From assembly GCA_024683645.1 (NCBI GenBank), contig JAIKYA010000134.1:1-47040 (forward strand): a DNA stretch of 47,040 nucleotides. Direction: 5' to 3'. Both the position numbers and the translations under genes were made by a program. Positions 25,158-33,551 of the stretch are shown piece after piece (positions within the stretch are counted from its first letter, which is position 1; every line of letters starts with the position of its first letter). The notes beneath the pieces were generated by a model. The model did no database searches and was not told the DNA's origin. It worked only from the letters and a program-made list of their open reading frames with translations. Source of the DNA: Lachnospiraceae bacterium. GTDB taxonomy: Bacteria; Bacillota; Clostridia; Lachnospirales; Lachnospiraceae.

Positions 25158-25729
25158 CCCTTCACCTCGTCCATGGCTTCCACGAGACATTTGAGATTGC
25201 CTTCCACCACCTGGGGCTTCTTTGCAAATTTATGTCTGTAAGATCCTTCCATGTCTTTCAAAAACTGCTCCCGCTCAACACAGCCGCTCACTGCAACGAC
25301 AGCTGCAAGCATGGGAGTGTTGGGGAAATATGCACCGAGATTCCTTATGGAAATACTCCTTGCGTCTATGGTACATACCCTGCCCTTATATCCTTTGAGC
25401 AGCGGCTTTATCTCCTCCGGACTCTTATGTGTATTGACGATGACCGCGCCGCTTTCCTTGAGACCGCTGCAGACATCCACACTCTCCAAAAGAGTCTCGT
25501 CAACCACTGCCACATAATCGGGATCGTAGATATTGGAGTGCACGTTGCATCTCTCATCCGAGATCCTGTTGTATGCGGTAATGGGTGCGCCCGAACGCTC
25601 CGGACCGTACTCCGGAAAACTCTGTACAAATTTGCCGGCCATGAAGGCCGCATCAGCCAGCAGCTGGCTGGCGGTCTTGGCTCCCTGACCGCCCCTGCCG
25701 TGCCAGCGTATTTCTGTCATATTCTCCAA
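25154..25729 (-). CDS. porG: 2-oxoacid:ferredoxin oxidoreductase, gamma subunit
   Basis: A 191-residue subunit (CoA-binding domain III of the PFOR fold). IRWHGRGGQGAKTASQLLADAA at the N-terminus and FPEYGPERSGAPITAYNRI are diagnostic. The start is uncertain. A TTG at 25729 has AAGGAG 7 bases upstream, while the ATG at 25720 gives the N-terminus usual for the family (MTEIRWHGRGG) but has only GGAG at 3 bases. The TTG start would lie 1 base after the transporter stop. It is the first por gene and follows the OFA transporter directly. Confidence 0.92.
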   Translation of the reverse strand: MENMTEIRWHGRGGQGAKTASQLLADAAFMAGKFVQSFPEYGPERSGAPITAYNRISDERCNVHSNIYDPDYVAVVDETLLESVDVCSGLKESGAVIVNTHKSPEEIKPLLKGYKGRVCTIDARSISIRNLGAYFPNTPMLAAVVAVSGCVEREQFLKDMEGSYRHKFAKKPQVVEGNLKCLVEAMDEVKG

Positions 25730-25730
25730 C

Positions 25731-27080
25731 TTACTTCTCCTTTGATTTGTCTGTCGGCTTCACAAGGAAGAGACATGCCATAAGTGCTATCACGTAAAGG
25801 ATGATCGTGAAGATGAGCACCTTCTGGTAACCTGTAGGGTTCACCTTTATGGTGTGCTCAACGCCCTTCTCAAGATAGGTGAGTTCCTCTTCCTTACCGA
25901 ACTTTGTAACGATAAGGTTTGCCACCTGGTTACCTGTAAGTCCCGCAAATGCCCATGCGGAAAGTGTGATACCGTGGATGGCCGAGATACTGCTCATTCC
26001 GTAATGGTCTGAAAGCAGTGTGGGCACATTGGAGAAACCTCCGCCGTATCCTGCGTTAACAACATATACAAGTGCGAGTACAAGGAAGATCAGCAGTCCG
26101 TTGCCGTTACCGTTGACGATACCCTGTGTCAGCATAACGATAGCCGTAAGAGCGATCGAAAGCACAAAAATCAGCTTGTAGATCGTATTTCTGTCCTTCA
26201 TGGTATCTGCCCATGAAGAGAAGCCCAGACGTCCGCCGGCATTGAACACTGCGGAGATCGTTGAAAGTATACCTGCCATTCCCGCAAGACCTAAGCATTT
26301 GAAGATCATCTTCTCCTGGGAGATCAGTGCCAGACCGCAGGTGATGTTGATATAGAACATCAGCCAGATACCGATGTAGTTGGTAACGGGCTTGGTCTTG
26401 ATAGTAGCGATGATGCTGGGCTTTTCACCTTTACCCTGGGGCTCATGCCAGTCGGCAGGCTTAGCCAGAAGGAGATGGCCGATGAACATCATTACGAAAT
26501 AAACCGCTGCAAGTATAAGGAACATCTTGTAGATGCCGCCCTCTCCGAGACCGGAGAGCATGCTGGTCATGATGGGGCTTGCTATAGCCTTTGCAGCACC
26601 GAAGCCTGCAACAGCAAGTCCGGTAGCCAGTCCCTTGCGGTCCTGGAACCAGAGCATCAGGGTCTTTACGGGTGAAAGGTAACCTGTACCCAGACCGATA
26701 CCCATTATGAAACCGTAGCTTACATATATACCTATAAGTGAAACAAGACTTCCCGGATGCCCACCGCCGTAGTAGATGAAAAAGCCGGTAAGCGCCATGC
26801 CCGATGCAAAGCAGATGGTGGCGATCAGTGAAGACCTGTGAATATCCTTCTCAACAATGTTTCCCATGAATGCGGCACTCATGCCGAGGAAAAAGATCGC
26901 GAATGAGAATGCCCACTCGGTTGCTCCCTTTGAGAATCCGATGTAGTCGGCTATCTCCTGTGAAAACAGTGACCAGCAGTACACTGTACCTATGCTGCAG
27001 TGCAGCAGTAATGCGGGGATCGCGGCACGTACCCACTTGTTTGCACGCCATCCGCCATTTTTAGATTTACTCTCGCTCAT
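25731..27080 (-). CDS. MFS transporter, oxalate/formate antiporter (OFA) family
   Basis: A 449-residue, 12-segment MFS protein. GLGTGYLSPVKTLMLWFQDRKGLATGLAVAGFGAAKA is the OFA family signature, and LLLHCSIGTVYCWSLFSQ in the first helix is also typical. OFA proteins move small carboxylates; oxalate/formate exchange (OxlT) and the pyruvate-induced YhjX of E. coli are precedents. Its position one base before porG suggests that it supplies or exports a 2-oxoacid such as pyruvate, or the matching monocarboxylate product. AGGAG precedes the ATG. Only 72 bases, mostly the PFK terminator, separate it from the gene before, and I see no convincing promoter, so partial read-through may contribute. Confidence 0.88.
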   Translation of the reverse strand: MSESKSKNGGWRANKWVRAAIPALLLHCSIGTVYCWSLFSQEIADYIGFSKGATEWAFSFAIFFLGMSAAFMGNIVEKDIHRSSLIATICFASGMALTGFFIYYGGGHPGSLVSLIGIYVSYGFIMGIGLGTGYLSPVKTLMLWFQDRKGLATGLAVAGFGAAKAIASPIMTSMLSGLGEGGIYKMFLILAAVYFVMMFIGHLLLAKPADWHEPQGKGEKPSIIATIKTKPVTNYIGIWLMFYINITCGLALISQEKMIFKCLGLAGMAGILSTISAVFNAGGRLGFSSWADTMKDRNTIYKLIFVLSIALTAIVMLTQGIVNGNGNGLLIFLVLALVYVVNAGYGGGFSNVPTLLSDHYGMSSISAIHGITLSAWAFAGLTGNQVANLIVTKFGKEEELTYLEKGVEHTIKVNPTGYQKVLIFTIILYVIALMACLFLVKPTDKSKEK

Positions 27081-27114
27081 TTCTTTTCTCCTATCCTTGA
27101 TTTAGCATAAATCA

Positions 27115-27140
27115 GGAGCCCCCTTCCGAAAGAGGGCTCC
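27115..27140 (-). terminator. Terminator of the phosphofructokinase gene
   Basis: An 11-bp stem (GGAGCCCTCTT with AAGGGGGCTCC, one wobble pair) and a TCGG tetraloop start 12 bases past the stop codon. The following tract TGATTTAT is only moderately T-rich, so some read-through into the OFA/por genes is possible. Confidence 0.7.
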
Positions 27141-27152
27141 CGTCAAAAGTTC

Positions 27153-28814
27153 TTATACTCCCTTTTCAAGGGCAAGTGTTCTTGTGGTAAGGTCACATAC
27201 CTCAGCCGGTCCGAAATACTGGATAGCACCGGGATAGGTAAATGAAGTCTTAACTGCCCACTCTTCCCTGTGTGCTTCAAAATATTTGAAAGGTGCGCCG
27301 TCGAGCTCTACCAGAGCCTTGCGGATAACGGGCTTGTCCTCGCCGTTCCTTCTCTCCATGTTCATCATCTTGGTGATGGGCATACCGCCTGCAACCCACT
27401 CCTCAGCGGGCTTGGACAGGTTGGAAACCTTTGAAAGGTATCCTGTGTAGCCATACTGGATGAGCATGAATGCGTTGTAACCGAGTGAATAGCAGTAGTC
27501 TGCATCGAAGTTTGAAGGGAAAGCACATCTTCCTTCATACCCGAAGAAGTGATGCTGAGCACCGAACTTGCCCTTATATGTTCCTGCTGCCTTTCTCTTT
27601 GCAAGCTCGTTCTTTACCATCTCTGAGAAAAGTTTCTCGGATTCGATAAGTGAAACCTGTACGTTTCCGTGAGGATCTCTCTCGAGGAAGAGCTGCTGCT
27701 GAACGAACTGGGGCAGTATATCGAATACTGCGAATGATTCTGCGGTAAGGCCTGCCTTGATGAACGCATACTTTGCATCCCAGTCGGGAAGTGCATTGAA
27801 CTCATCTGTCCTGCTGCCTGCAAGAAGCTCGTTGATCTCAGCAATCAGCTTGGAGAACTCGGGAACAAACTCAACGATACCTTCGGGAATGATCGCTACA
27901 CCAAAGTTCTCACCGTTGTTGCCTCGCTTCTCAACTGCGTCAGCAATATAATTTGTGATCTGTGCGAGTGACATCTTCTTTGCCGCCACTTCCTCACCGA
28001 TCAGGCAGATATTGGGCTGTGTCTCAAGAGCACACTCAAGTGCAACGTGTGAAGCAGATCTGCCCATAACCTTGATAAAGTGCCAGTATTTCTTTGCTGA
28101 ATTGGCATCTCTTTCGATGTTGCCGATAAGCTCGGAATAAGTCTTGGTAGCCGTATCAAAACCGAAAGAAGCCTCTATATCTTCATTCTTGAGATCGCCG
28201 TCGATGGTCTTGGGGCAGCCGATGACCTGCACGCCGGTGTTGTTTGCTGCCATGTACTCTGCAAGAGTAGCAGCGTTTGTATTGGAATCATCACCGCCGA
28301 TGATGACGATGGCTGTAAGTCCGTTCTTCTTTGCGTTCTCTGCAACGATAGCGAACTGCTCCTTGGTCTCGAGCTTGGTACGGCCCCAACCGATGATATC
28401 GAAACCGCCTGTATTTCTGTAGGCATCGATGAACTTGTCATCAAACTCAACGTAATCATCCTTGAGCAGTCCGTCGGGGCCGCCCTTGAAACCTAAGAGA
28501 ACGTTCTCTGAGTTGGTAGCCTTCAGCGCATCATAAAGACCCGAGATAACATTGTGTCCGCCGGGTGCCTGACCGCCTGAAAGGATAACGCCGACTACCT
28601 GCTTCTTTGCTGCGGAAGTATTGCTTCCCTTCTGGAAGGTGATCTCGTTCTTGCCGTAAGTGTTGGGGAACAGTGCCTTTATCTTGTCCTGATCCGCTAC
28701 GCTTTCGGTTGCTGCGCCGTCCTTAACGCTGATCTCGGCGATGCCGCCTCTGAGCATCCCGGGAAGCTTGGGATTGTACGCATATCTTGCTTTCTGAAGA
28801 GGTGAAAGATCCAT
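27153..28814 (-). CDS. pfp: Diphosphate-dependent 6-phosphofructokinase (long form)
   Basis: A 553-residue glycolytic enzyme that phosphorylates fructose-6-phosphate with PPi, reversibly. [19 protein letters not shown] (about 75-93) and [11 protein letters not shown] (171-181) are visible; the second Asp of GGDDS, where ATP enzymes have Gly, and Lys in PKTIDGDL (201-208) mark PPi use. The length of about 550 residues fits the long clade found in plants, spirochetes and Clostridia. [13 protein letters not shown] and the C-terminal [13 protein letters not shown] are also family wording. AAGGAG lies 7 bases before the ATG. Use of PPi saves ATP and is common in anaerobes that ferment plant sugars. 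It is probably a single-gene unit between two terminators. Confidence 0.95.
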   Translation of the reverse strand: MDLSPLQKARYAYNPKLPGMLRGGIAEISVKDGAATESVADQDKIKALFPNTYGKNEITFQKGSNTSAAKKQVVGVILSGGQAPGGHNVISGLYDALKATNSENVLLGFKGGPDGLLKDDYVEFDDKFIDAYRNTGGFDIIGWGRTKLETKEQFAIVAENAKKNGLTAIVIIGGDDSNTNAATLAEYMAANNTGVQVIGCPKTIDGDLKNEDIEASFGFDTATKTYSELIGNIERDANSAKKYWHFIKVMGRSASHVALECALETQPNICLIGEEVAAKKMSLAQITNYIADAVEKRGNNGENFGVAIIPEGIVEFVPEFSKLIAEINELLAGSRTDEFNALPDWDAKYAFIKAGLTAESFAVFDILPQFVQQQLFLERDPHGNVQVSLIESEKLFSEMVKNELAKRKAAGTYKGKFGAQHHFFGYEGRCAFPSNFDADYCYSLGYNAFMLIQYGYTGYLSKVSNLSKPAEEWVAGGMPITKMMNMERRNGEDKPVIRKALVELDGAPFKYFEAHREEWAVKTSFTYPGAIQYFGPAEVCDLTTRTLALEKGV

Positions 28815-28867
28815 TTTTTTTCTCCTTTGCTGTATAGATGTTTTTGGTTTTTATCGCATATGGCAAT

Positions 28868-28896
28868 ATGATACCACAAAAAGCCGTGTATTACCA
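28868..28896 (-). promoter_or_regulatory. Probable extended -10 promoter of pfp
   Basis: TATCAT (28873-28868) preceded by TGG gives an extended -10 element on the minus strand. The -35 region at 17 bases is weak (TGGTAA, 28896-28891), and it overlaps the tRNA-Leu terminator. Confidence 0.4.
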
Positions 28897-28900
28897 CAGC
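28878..28900 (-). terminator. Terminator of tRNA-Leu
   Basis: Stem GCTGTG (28900-28895) with CACGGC (28888-28883), a 6-base loop and then TTTTT (28882-28878), starting 8 bases after the tRNA 3' end. On the plus strand the same stem is followed by ATTTTTAG. Confidence 0.7.
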
Positions 28901-28908
28901 ATTTTTAG

Positions 28909-28988
28909 TGCGGGTAACAGGACTCGAACCTGCACGGTCTCCCACCAGGACCTAAACCTGGCGCGTCTGCCAATTCCGCCATACCCGC
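28909..28988 (-). tRNA. tRNA-Leu(UAG)
   Basis: An 80-base tRNA. The acceptor stem is GCGGGTA with TACCCGC and the discriminator is A. The D-loop carries AATTGGCAGACGC, as in bacterial tRNA-Leu. The anticodon stem CCAGG/CCTGG encloses TTTAGGT, so the anticodon is UAG. The variable arm is extended but short for leucine (TGGGAGACCGT), and the T arm contains TTCGAGT. CCA is not encoded and must be added after transcription. It lies 8 bases after the MATE gene stop, so it either has a promoter inside that gene or is cut from the operon transcript. Confidence 0.95.
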
Positions 28989-28996
28989 AAATGCCC

Positions 28997-30409
28997 TTAT
29001 TCAGGTATCGGAGCTATCACTTTTCTATATATCTTGAGCAGGAAATAGGCCGAAACCACAAGGCTCATGAGCTCCGCTATGGGGAAACACCACCATATCA
29101 GATCCAGTCCGCCTATCTTCCCGAGTATATATGCCGCCGGTATCAGTACCACCAGCTGTCTGGCAACCGAGACTATCATACTGTATACTCCGTTGCCCAG
29201 TGCCTGGAAAACGGTCCCCGCTATAATACAGAACCATGCCAGCAGATAATGCCAGCCTATGATCCTCAGCGCCGGTACTCCCAGGGTGATAAGGCTCGCG
29301 TCACCGGTATCGAATATCTTAAGCAGCACTCCCGGTATGGCCTGGAACAGGATAAAACCTATGGCCATGAACGCGAACGCATATATCATACTGCATTTTA
29401 TGACTCCTGTCATCCTCTTTCTCTTTCTCGCACCGTAGTTGAAGGCCAGTATGGGGATGACGCCGTTGTTCATGCCGAATAGCGGCATAAAGAACAGGCT
29501 CTGGAGTTTGAAATATACGGTAAATACCGCCACGGAAGCAGGCTCTATATTGTTCAGTATCCTGTTAATGCTGTAGGTCATGACCGAACCTATGGACTGC
29601 ATGATTATCGCGGGAAAGCCAACGGAATAGATACGGCCTATCGTCGGCAGATCGGGCTTAAAGCCCCTGAATGAAAGTTCCACTTCCTTATTGCGTTTCT
29701 TGTTCAGTATATATGCAAATATACCCGCACATACCTGGCCTGTGACGGTAGCCACGGCAGCTCCCGCAACCTTCATCTCCGGAAAGCCGAAAAGTCCGAA
29801 GATGAGTATCGGATCAAGGATGATATTGATGATCGCACCCGTCATCTGGGTGATCATGGACAGCATGGTCCTGCCGGTTGACTGCAGAAGTCTTTCAAAT
29901 ATGAACTGCATGTAGATACCGATGGAACCCATGCATACGATCCGAAGATACTGGGTACCGTATTCAAGAGTAAGCCCTGTGCCTTTCTGGGATGCGATAA
30001 GCGTCGGCGCCAGGAAAAGGCCCACGAGAAAGAACACTGCGAATGAACATAACGAAAGGAATACTCCGTTATTTGCCGCCTTTTTTACGGACTTCATATC
30101 CTTCTCGCCCAGTGCCTTTGAGAGCATGGCATTTACACCCACGCCGGTACCGGTGCCGAAGGCTACAAGCAGCATCTGAAAAGGAAACGCCATGCCCAGT
30201 GCCGAAAGTGCGGCGGTACCTGCCGTTCCCGATACATCCTCTATCCTTGCCACAAATATGGAATCTACTATATTATAGAAAGCCTGGACCAGCATGGACA
30301 GTATCATCGGAAGTGACATGCTGATCAGCAGCCTGTTTATGGGCACCACGCCCATCTTGTTTTCTTTCTCTGTTTCCTTTATCTCACTCATCGTTACTTT
30401 CTTTTTCAT
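28997..30409 (-). CDS. MATE-family efflux transporter
   Basis: A 470-residue membrane protein with twelve hydrophobic segments in two similar halves, the plan of MATE (NorM/DinF/MepA) cation-coupled exporters. Marks include PMILSMLVQAFYNIVDSIFVARI near residue 33 and VNAMLSKALGEKD in the first loop, with PALRIIGWHYLLAWF in the second half. Two starts are possible: ATG at 30409 and ATG at 30391, the latter overlapping the stop of the GGDEF gene by 8 bases. Neither has a strong ribosome site, so translational coupling to the GGDEF gene is likely. The substrate (drug, toxic metabolite or flavin) is unknown. Confidence 0.9.
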   Translation of the reverse strand: MKKKVTMSEIKETEKENKMGVVPINRLLISMSLPMILSMLVQAFYNIVDSIFVARIEDVSGTAGTAALSALGMAFPFQMLLVAFGTGTGVGVNAMLSKALGEKDMKSVKKAANNGVFLSLCSFAVFFLVGLFLAPTLIASQKGTGLTLEYGTQYLRIVCMGSIGIYMQFIFERLLQSTGRTMLSMITQMTGAIINIILDPILIFGLFGFPEMKVAGAAVATVTGQVCAGIFAYILNKKRNKEVELSFRGFKPDLPTIGRIYSVGFPAIIMQSIGSVMTYSINRILNNIEPASVAVFTVYFKLQSLFFMPLFGMNNGVIPILAFNYGARKRKRMTGVIKCSMIYAFAFMAIGFILFQAIPGVLLKIFDTGDASLITLGVPALRIIGWHYLLAWFCIIAGTVFQALGNGVYSMIVSVARQLVVLIPAAYILGKIGGLDLIWWCFPIAELMSLVVSAYFLLKIYRKVIAPIPE

Positions 30410-31955
30410 CCGCAGCTTCGTAAGCCGCCTCTTTATCTGCTTCTTCCGCGTCTTTCCCCGCTTCTGCAGTCTGCACGCTCATTTTATCCGTCTGCGTATG
30501 TTTGCTCCCATCCCCTTCGATATTTTTCTCCATATTGTTTGCGAGCAGTATCATCAGGCTCTCCGAATCTATCATTTCTTCGGGGAAGGTGATCACGGTC
30601 TCGCAGACCTCATCCGGATCCTTTTCCGCCCATCTTTCCTTTAAGGCAGCCGTCTCCTCTTCATCAACGGAAAGTACCAGCTGGTTCCTGCCGTGCTCCT
30701 TGCCGTAATAAAGCAGCTCATCCACAGCCTTTATCTGCTCGTTGAGATCGATATCGCTGCGGCCTTCCTTAACCCCCATGGTCATGGTGATCGGAATACG
30801 CACACCGTCATAGAATATCTCCGCATTACGTATCCTGTCAAGGAAAAATTCCAGAACATGCATTACCGGACCGTATTTTGTATTTTCAAATATGAGCAGG
30901 AATTCCTCGCCGCCCCATCTGACAGCCGCACCTCTGGAAGCCATCATGCGCTTCAACTCATCCGCCACGGTCTTCAGTACATAGTCGCCCGCATCATGGC
31001 CGTAAGTATCGTTGACCTTTTTAAAGAAGTCTATATCGCCCATTGCTATGGCGAAACCTTCGCCGGTCTTCTCCGATCTTTCGGCAATATGTTTGAGCTT
31101 TGCGTTACCGAAACGCCTGTTATAAAGCGTGGTCAGCGGATCCCTCTCGACAAGTACCTGCATTGCTCCCTGCATACGTACTATCGATTTTCCCGTCTCG
31201 CCTATCTCATCCTCCCTGCCCGTGACATTCATGTCCATTTCACCGTGCAGCTCACCCGAAACCATCCTGCCTAAAAATGCGTGTATCTTCTTGATGGCCG
31301 CGATCACCCCGCCGGTGTACCTTATGCTGATGAGGCTGGCCATCAGCGTACCGAGGACCGTCACCACCCAGATCGGCGCATTCATGGCGTCGGCCTGTCT
31401 GTTCATATCCTCTGCAGACCTTGCCGCGCCTATCATTCCGAAGAATTCGCCGTTTTCGTTTGTCAGCGGTATATAGCAGGCCCTGTAGAGTTCCCCGTCT
31501 ATATCGGTCCTGACACACAGCGGAGCCGTAGTTCTCTCGACCCTGGCAACTATGGCCGAATTCACACCGGTACCCACAGCCCGCAGTCCGTCGGGAGTCT
31601 TTACCGTCGTCAGTATTCTCGTATCCTTATAAAAGACCGTCATTTCCGTATCACTGTTTTCTTTTACCGCATCGATCAGTGCAAACTTTCCGGTCAGTTC
31701 CGTCTCTCCCTTGAACAGTGCTACTATCCCCTGCGATCTGTCCTCCATCATGGCATAGGCACCGGGATAGTTCTCGTCAAGGATGGTCTTTAACATATTT
31801 GCATTGGCAACAAGCGAACTGTCGACTTCCTTTTCCAGTGCCGTCCTCGACAGATATACCGCCAGCATCGCGATGGCTATGCCCAGTATCAGCGTGGGCA
31901 GCACGGTACAGAGCAGCATCGCCTTCTGCATTTTTCCCATTTTTTCGTTCTTCAT
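30384..31955 (-). CDS. Membrane-bound diguanylate cyclase (Cache-HAMP-GGDEF)
   Basis: 523 residues. A membrane segment (about 12-34), an outer single-Cache-like sensor domain (about 40-190), a second membrane segment (about 193-213), a HAMP linker, then GGDEF (about 270-430) with MGDIDFFKKVNDTYGHDAGD and active-site GGEEF (348-352), which is catalytic wording. The RxxD inhibitory site five residues before GGEEF is absent (the sequence there is MASRGAAV), so c-di-GMP feedback is not expected. The last 90 residues or so are an acidic, Ala/Glu/Lys-rich tail of low complexity. GGAGGAAAGGG precedes the ATG. It lies 42 bases after the ClpX-like pair. Confidence 0.92.
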   Translation of the reverse strand: MKNEKMGKMQKAMLLCTVLPTLILGIAIAMLAVYLSRTALEKEVDSSLVANANMLKTILDENYPGAYAMMEDRSQGIVALFKGETELTGKFALIDAVKENSDTEMTVFYKDTRILTTVKTPDGLRAVGTGVNSAIVARVERTTAPLCVRTDIDGELYRACYIPLTNENGEFFGMIGAARSAEDMNRQADAMNAPIWVVTVLGTLMASLISIRYTGGVIAAIKKIHAFLGRMVSGELHGEMDMNVTGREDEIGETGKSIVRMQGAMQVLVERDPLTTLYNRRFGNAKLKHIAERSEKTGEGFAIAMGDIDFFKKVNDTYGHDAGDYVLKTVADELKRMMASRGAAVRWGGEEFLLIFENTKYGPVMHVLEFFLDRIRNAEIFYDGVRIPITMTMGVKEGRSDIDLNEQIKAVDELLYYGKEHGRNQLVLSVDEEETAALKERWAEKDPDEVCETVITFPEEMIDSESLMILLANNMEKNIEGDGSKHTQTDKMSVQTAEAGKDAEEADKEAAYEAADEKESNDE

Positions 31956-31997
31956 CCCTTTCCTCCGATCGGCACAGCTTCCTTTTCTTAAGGATCA

Positions 31998-33551
31998 TTA
32001 TATGTATTCCGGTCTGCCCTCCCGCCTGGCGGCGGCAGCTGTTACTATCACTTCATTTATATCAGGAAGCGACGGTACTTCAAAGAGCGCTTCCGCCAGT
32101 ATGTCATGCAGCACCGAATTGATCCCCCTGGCGCCTATCTTCATACCGTCCACTTTGTCTATTATCTCATCCAGCGCCTCATCCGTAAATATGAGCTTCA
32201 CATCATCTTCAACCAAAAACTCCGTTCTGTAACGTTCAAGTATGGAATCCTCGGGCTCGGTGAGCACACGCTTCAGCATCTTTTTATCCAGTTTTTTTAG
32301 TACGCACACATTTGAGAGCCTGCCCGCAAGCTCCGGCTTGCAGCCGTAGCTTATCAGATGTTCTGTCTTTAACATGCTGCCGCTCAGTTCAAAATCCTTC
32401 CCGCTCTTTACTTCCGATCCGAAGCCCATGCTGCTGCCGAAGACATCTTTTTTTACCGTCCTGTCCAGTCCCTCAAAGGCTCCGGCACATATAAAGAGGA
32501 TATTGGAGGTATCAAGCATGAGTATCTCCTGAGAGGATGATCCTTCCTGCAGCGGTACCTCCAGCTCGGTCCCTTCAAACATTCCCAGAAGCTGTCCCTG
32601 CAGCTCATCATTGATATCGCTTCCGAGGGAATATGAACGCCTGGGAATGACCTTGTCAAACTCATCGCAGAATACGATACCGCATTCCGTCAGTTCCGCA
32701 TCCTTTCCCGCTTTTACATACAGATTGTAGAGTGCCTCTTCTTTATTTCTGCCTTTCCAGGGAGTCGCTACCACCCCGGAAAAATCGGTGATTACTACCG
32801 GAAGGTTTATGAGTTCCGACAGTCTCCTTATCAGCTCGGTCTTGCCGCAGCCCGTAGGCCCGATCATCAGCATATTCTGCTTTATCAGCTTCTCCTCCGG
32901 ATGAAGTATCCTGAGATAATGATTGTAGACTGCAAGCGAAAGCATCTCCTTGGCCTCATCCTGCCCTATCACGTAGCGGTCAAGGTATTCCTTTATCTTT
33001 CCGGGTGTGTATTCTTCGACAAACTGCCTGCACCTGGCGATAAAGCTTTTTTTCCCGGCCGGCTCCGCCCTGTCGGCCTTTCTTTTCATACGGATACTGC
33101 CTATACGGTTTTTCCTGAAACGTATGCGGCATACCGTCAGCAGGCCCAGATCCCTGTTCCTCTCCTTTTCATCCTCCTGCTTCATCAGCTCATATTCCAT
33201 GAAGCTGAAGACCTCTTCTATATCTTCATTGCTTATGCGCCCTTCGAGCGTCTTGCCCAGATAAAAGACAGGATCCGCCGGATAGTTTGTTCCGGCTTCT
33301 TTTATTATGGCCCAGAAAGCAGTACGGTAGCCTTTCTGTTTAAAGCTGGCACCCATCAGTTTCAGAACGCTGTCGATATTGTGTTCGAGTCCCGGTCTCA
33401 GTTTTGTGAGGTAATGAAAAAGGACATGAAGATAGTCCCGTATCAGCACGGGATCGGAGAAAACACCTCCGTCCTGCTCATACGCTTTTAGCCTTTCATC
33501 TATATAGGCATAAGCCTGTTCTTCATTTCCGGTCTCAAAGACTTTCTTCAT
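31998..33551 (-). CDS. Divergent ClpX-like AAA+ ATPase, second of a tandem pair
   Basis: 517 residues. The AAA+ core (about 180-500) is ClpX-like: Walker A GPTGCGKT (231-238), Walker B IVFCDEFDK (292-300), DTSNILFICAGAFEGLD and sensor 2 GAR (473-475). Three differences stand out. The N-terminal 175 residues are an unrelated helical region without the four-cysteine zinc domain of ClpX. The substrate-gripping pore loop, GYVG in ClpX, is PWKG here (Trp265). The ClpP-docking loop IGF is MGF (375-377). It starts inside the 3' end of its paralogue's gene (17-base overlap), with GAGGG 11 bases before the ATG. I infer a protein unfoldase or remodeller with its own adaptor domain; whether it works with ClpP is open. 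Confidence 0.85.
   Translation of the reverse strand: MKKVFETGNEEQAYAYIDERLKAYEQDGGVFSDPVLIRDYLHVLFHYLTKLRPGLEHNIDSVLKLMGASFKQKGYRTAFWAIIKEAGTNYPADPVFYLGKTLEGRISNEDIEEVFSFMEYELMKQEDEKERNRDLGLLTVCRIRFRKNRIGSIRMKRKADRAEPAGKKSFIARCRQFVEEYTPGKIKEYLDRYVIGQDEAKEMLSLAVYNHYLRILHPEEKLIKQNMLMIGPTGCGKTELIRRLSELINLPVVITDFSGVVATPWKGRNKEEALYNLYVKAGKDAELTECGIVFCDEFDKVIPRRSYSLGSDINDELQGQLLGMFEGTELEVPLQEGSSSQEILMLDTSNILFICAGAFEGLDRTVKKDVFGSSMGFGSEVKSGKDFELSGSMLKTEHLISYGCKPELAGRLSNVCVLKKLDKKMLKRVLTEPEDSILERYRTEFLVEDDVKLIFTDEALDEIIDKVDGMKIGARGINSVLHDILAEALFEVPSLPDINEVIVTAAAARREGRPEYI

Noticed and set aside
28909-28988. tRNA-Leu as an integration site of a mobile element
   Set aside because: No integrase gene or second copy of the tRNA 3' end is visible; both sides hold ordinary chromosomal genes.
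31997-32002. TATAAT at the end of the second ClpX-like gene as a promoter for the GGDEF gene
   Set aside because: No usable -35 box at 16-18 bases (GCGGGA at 17), and the motif is formed by the last codons and the stop of the gene.
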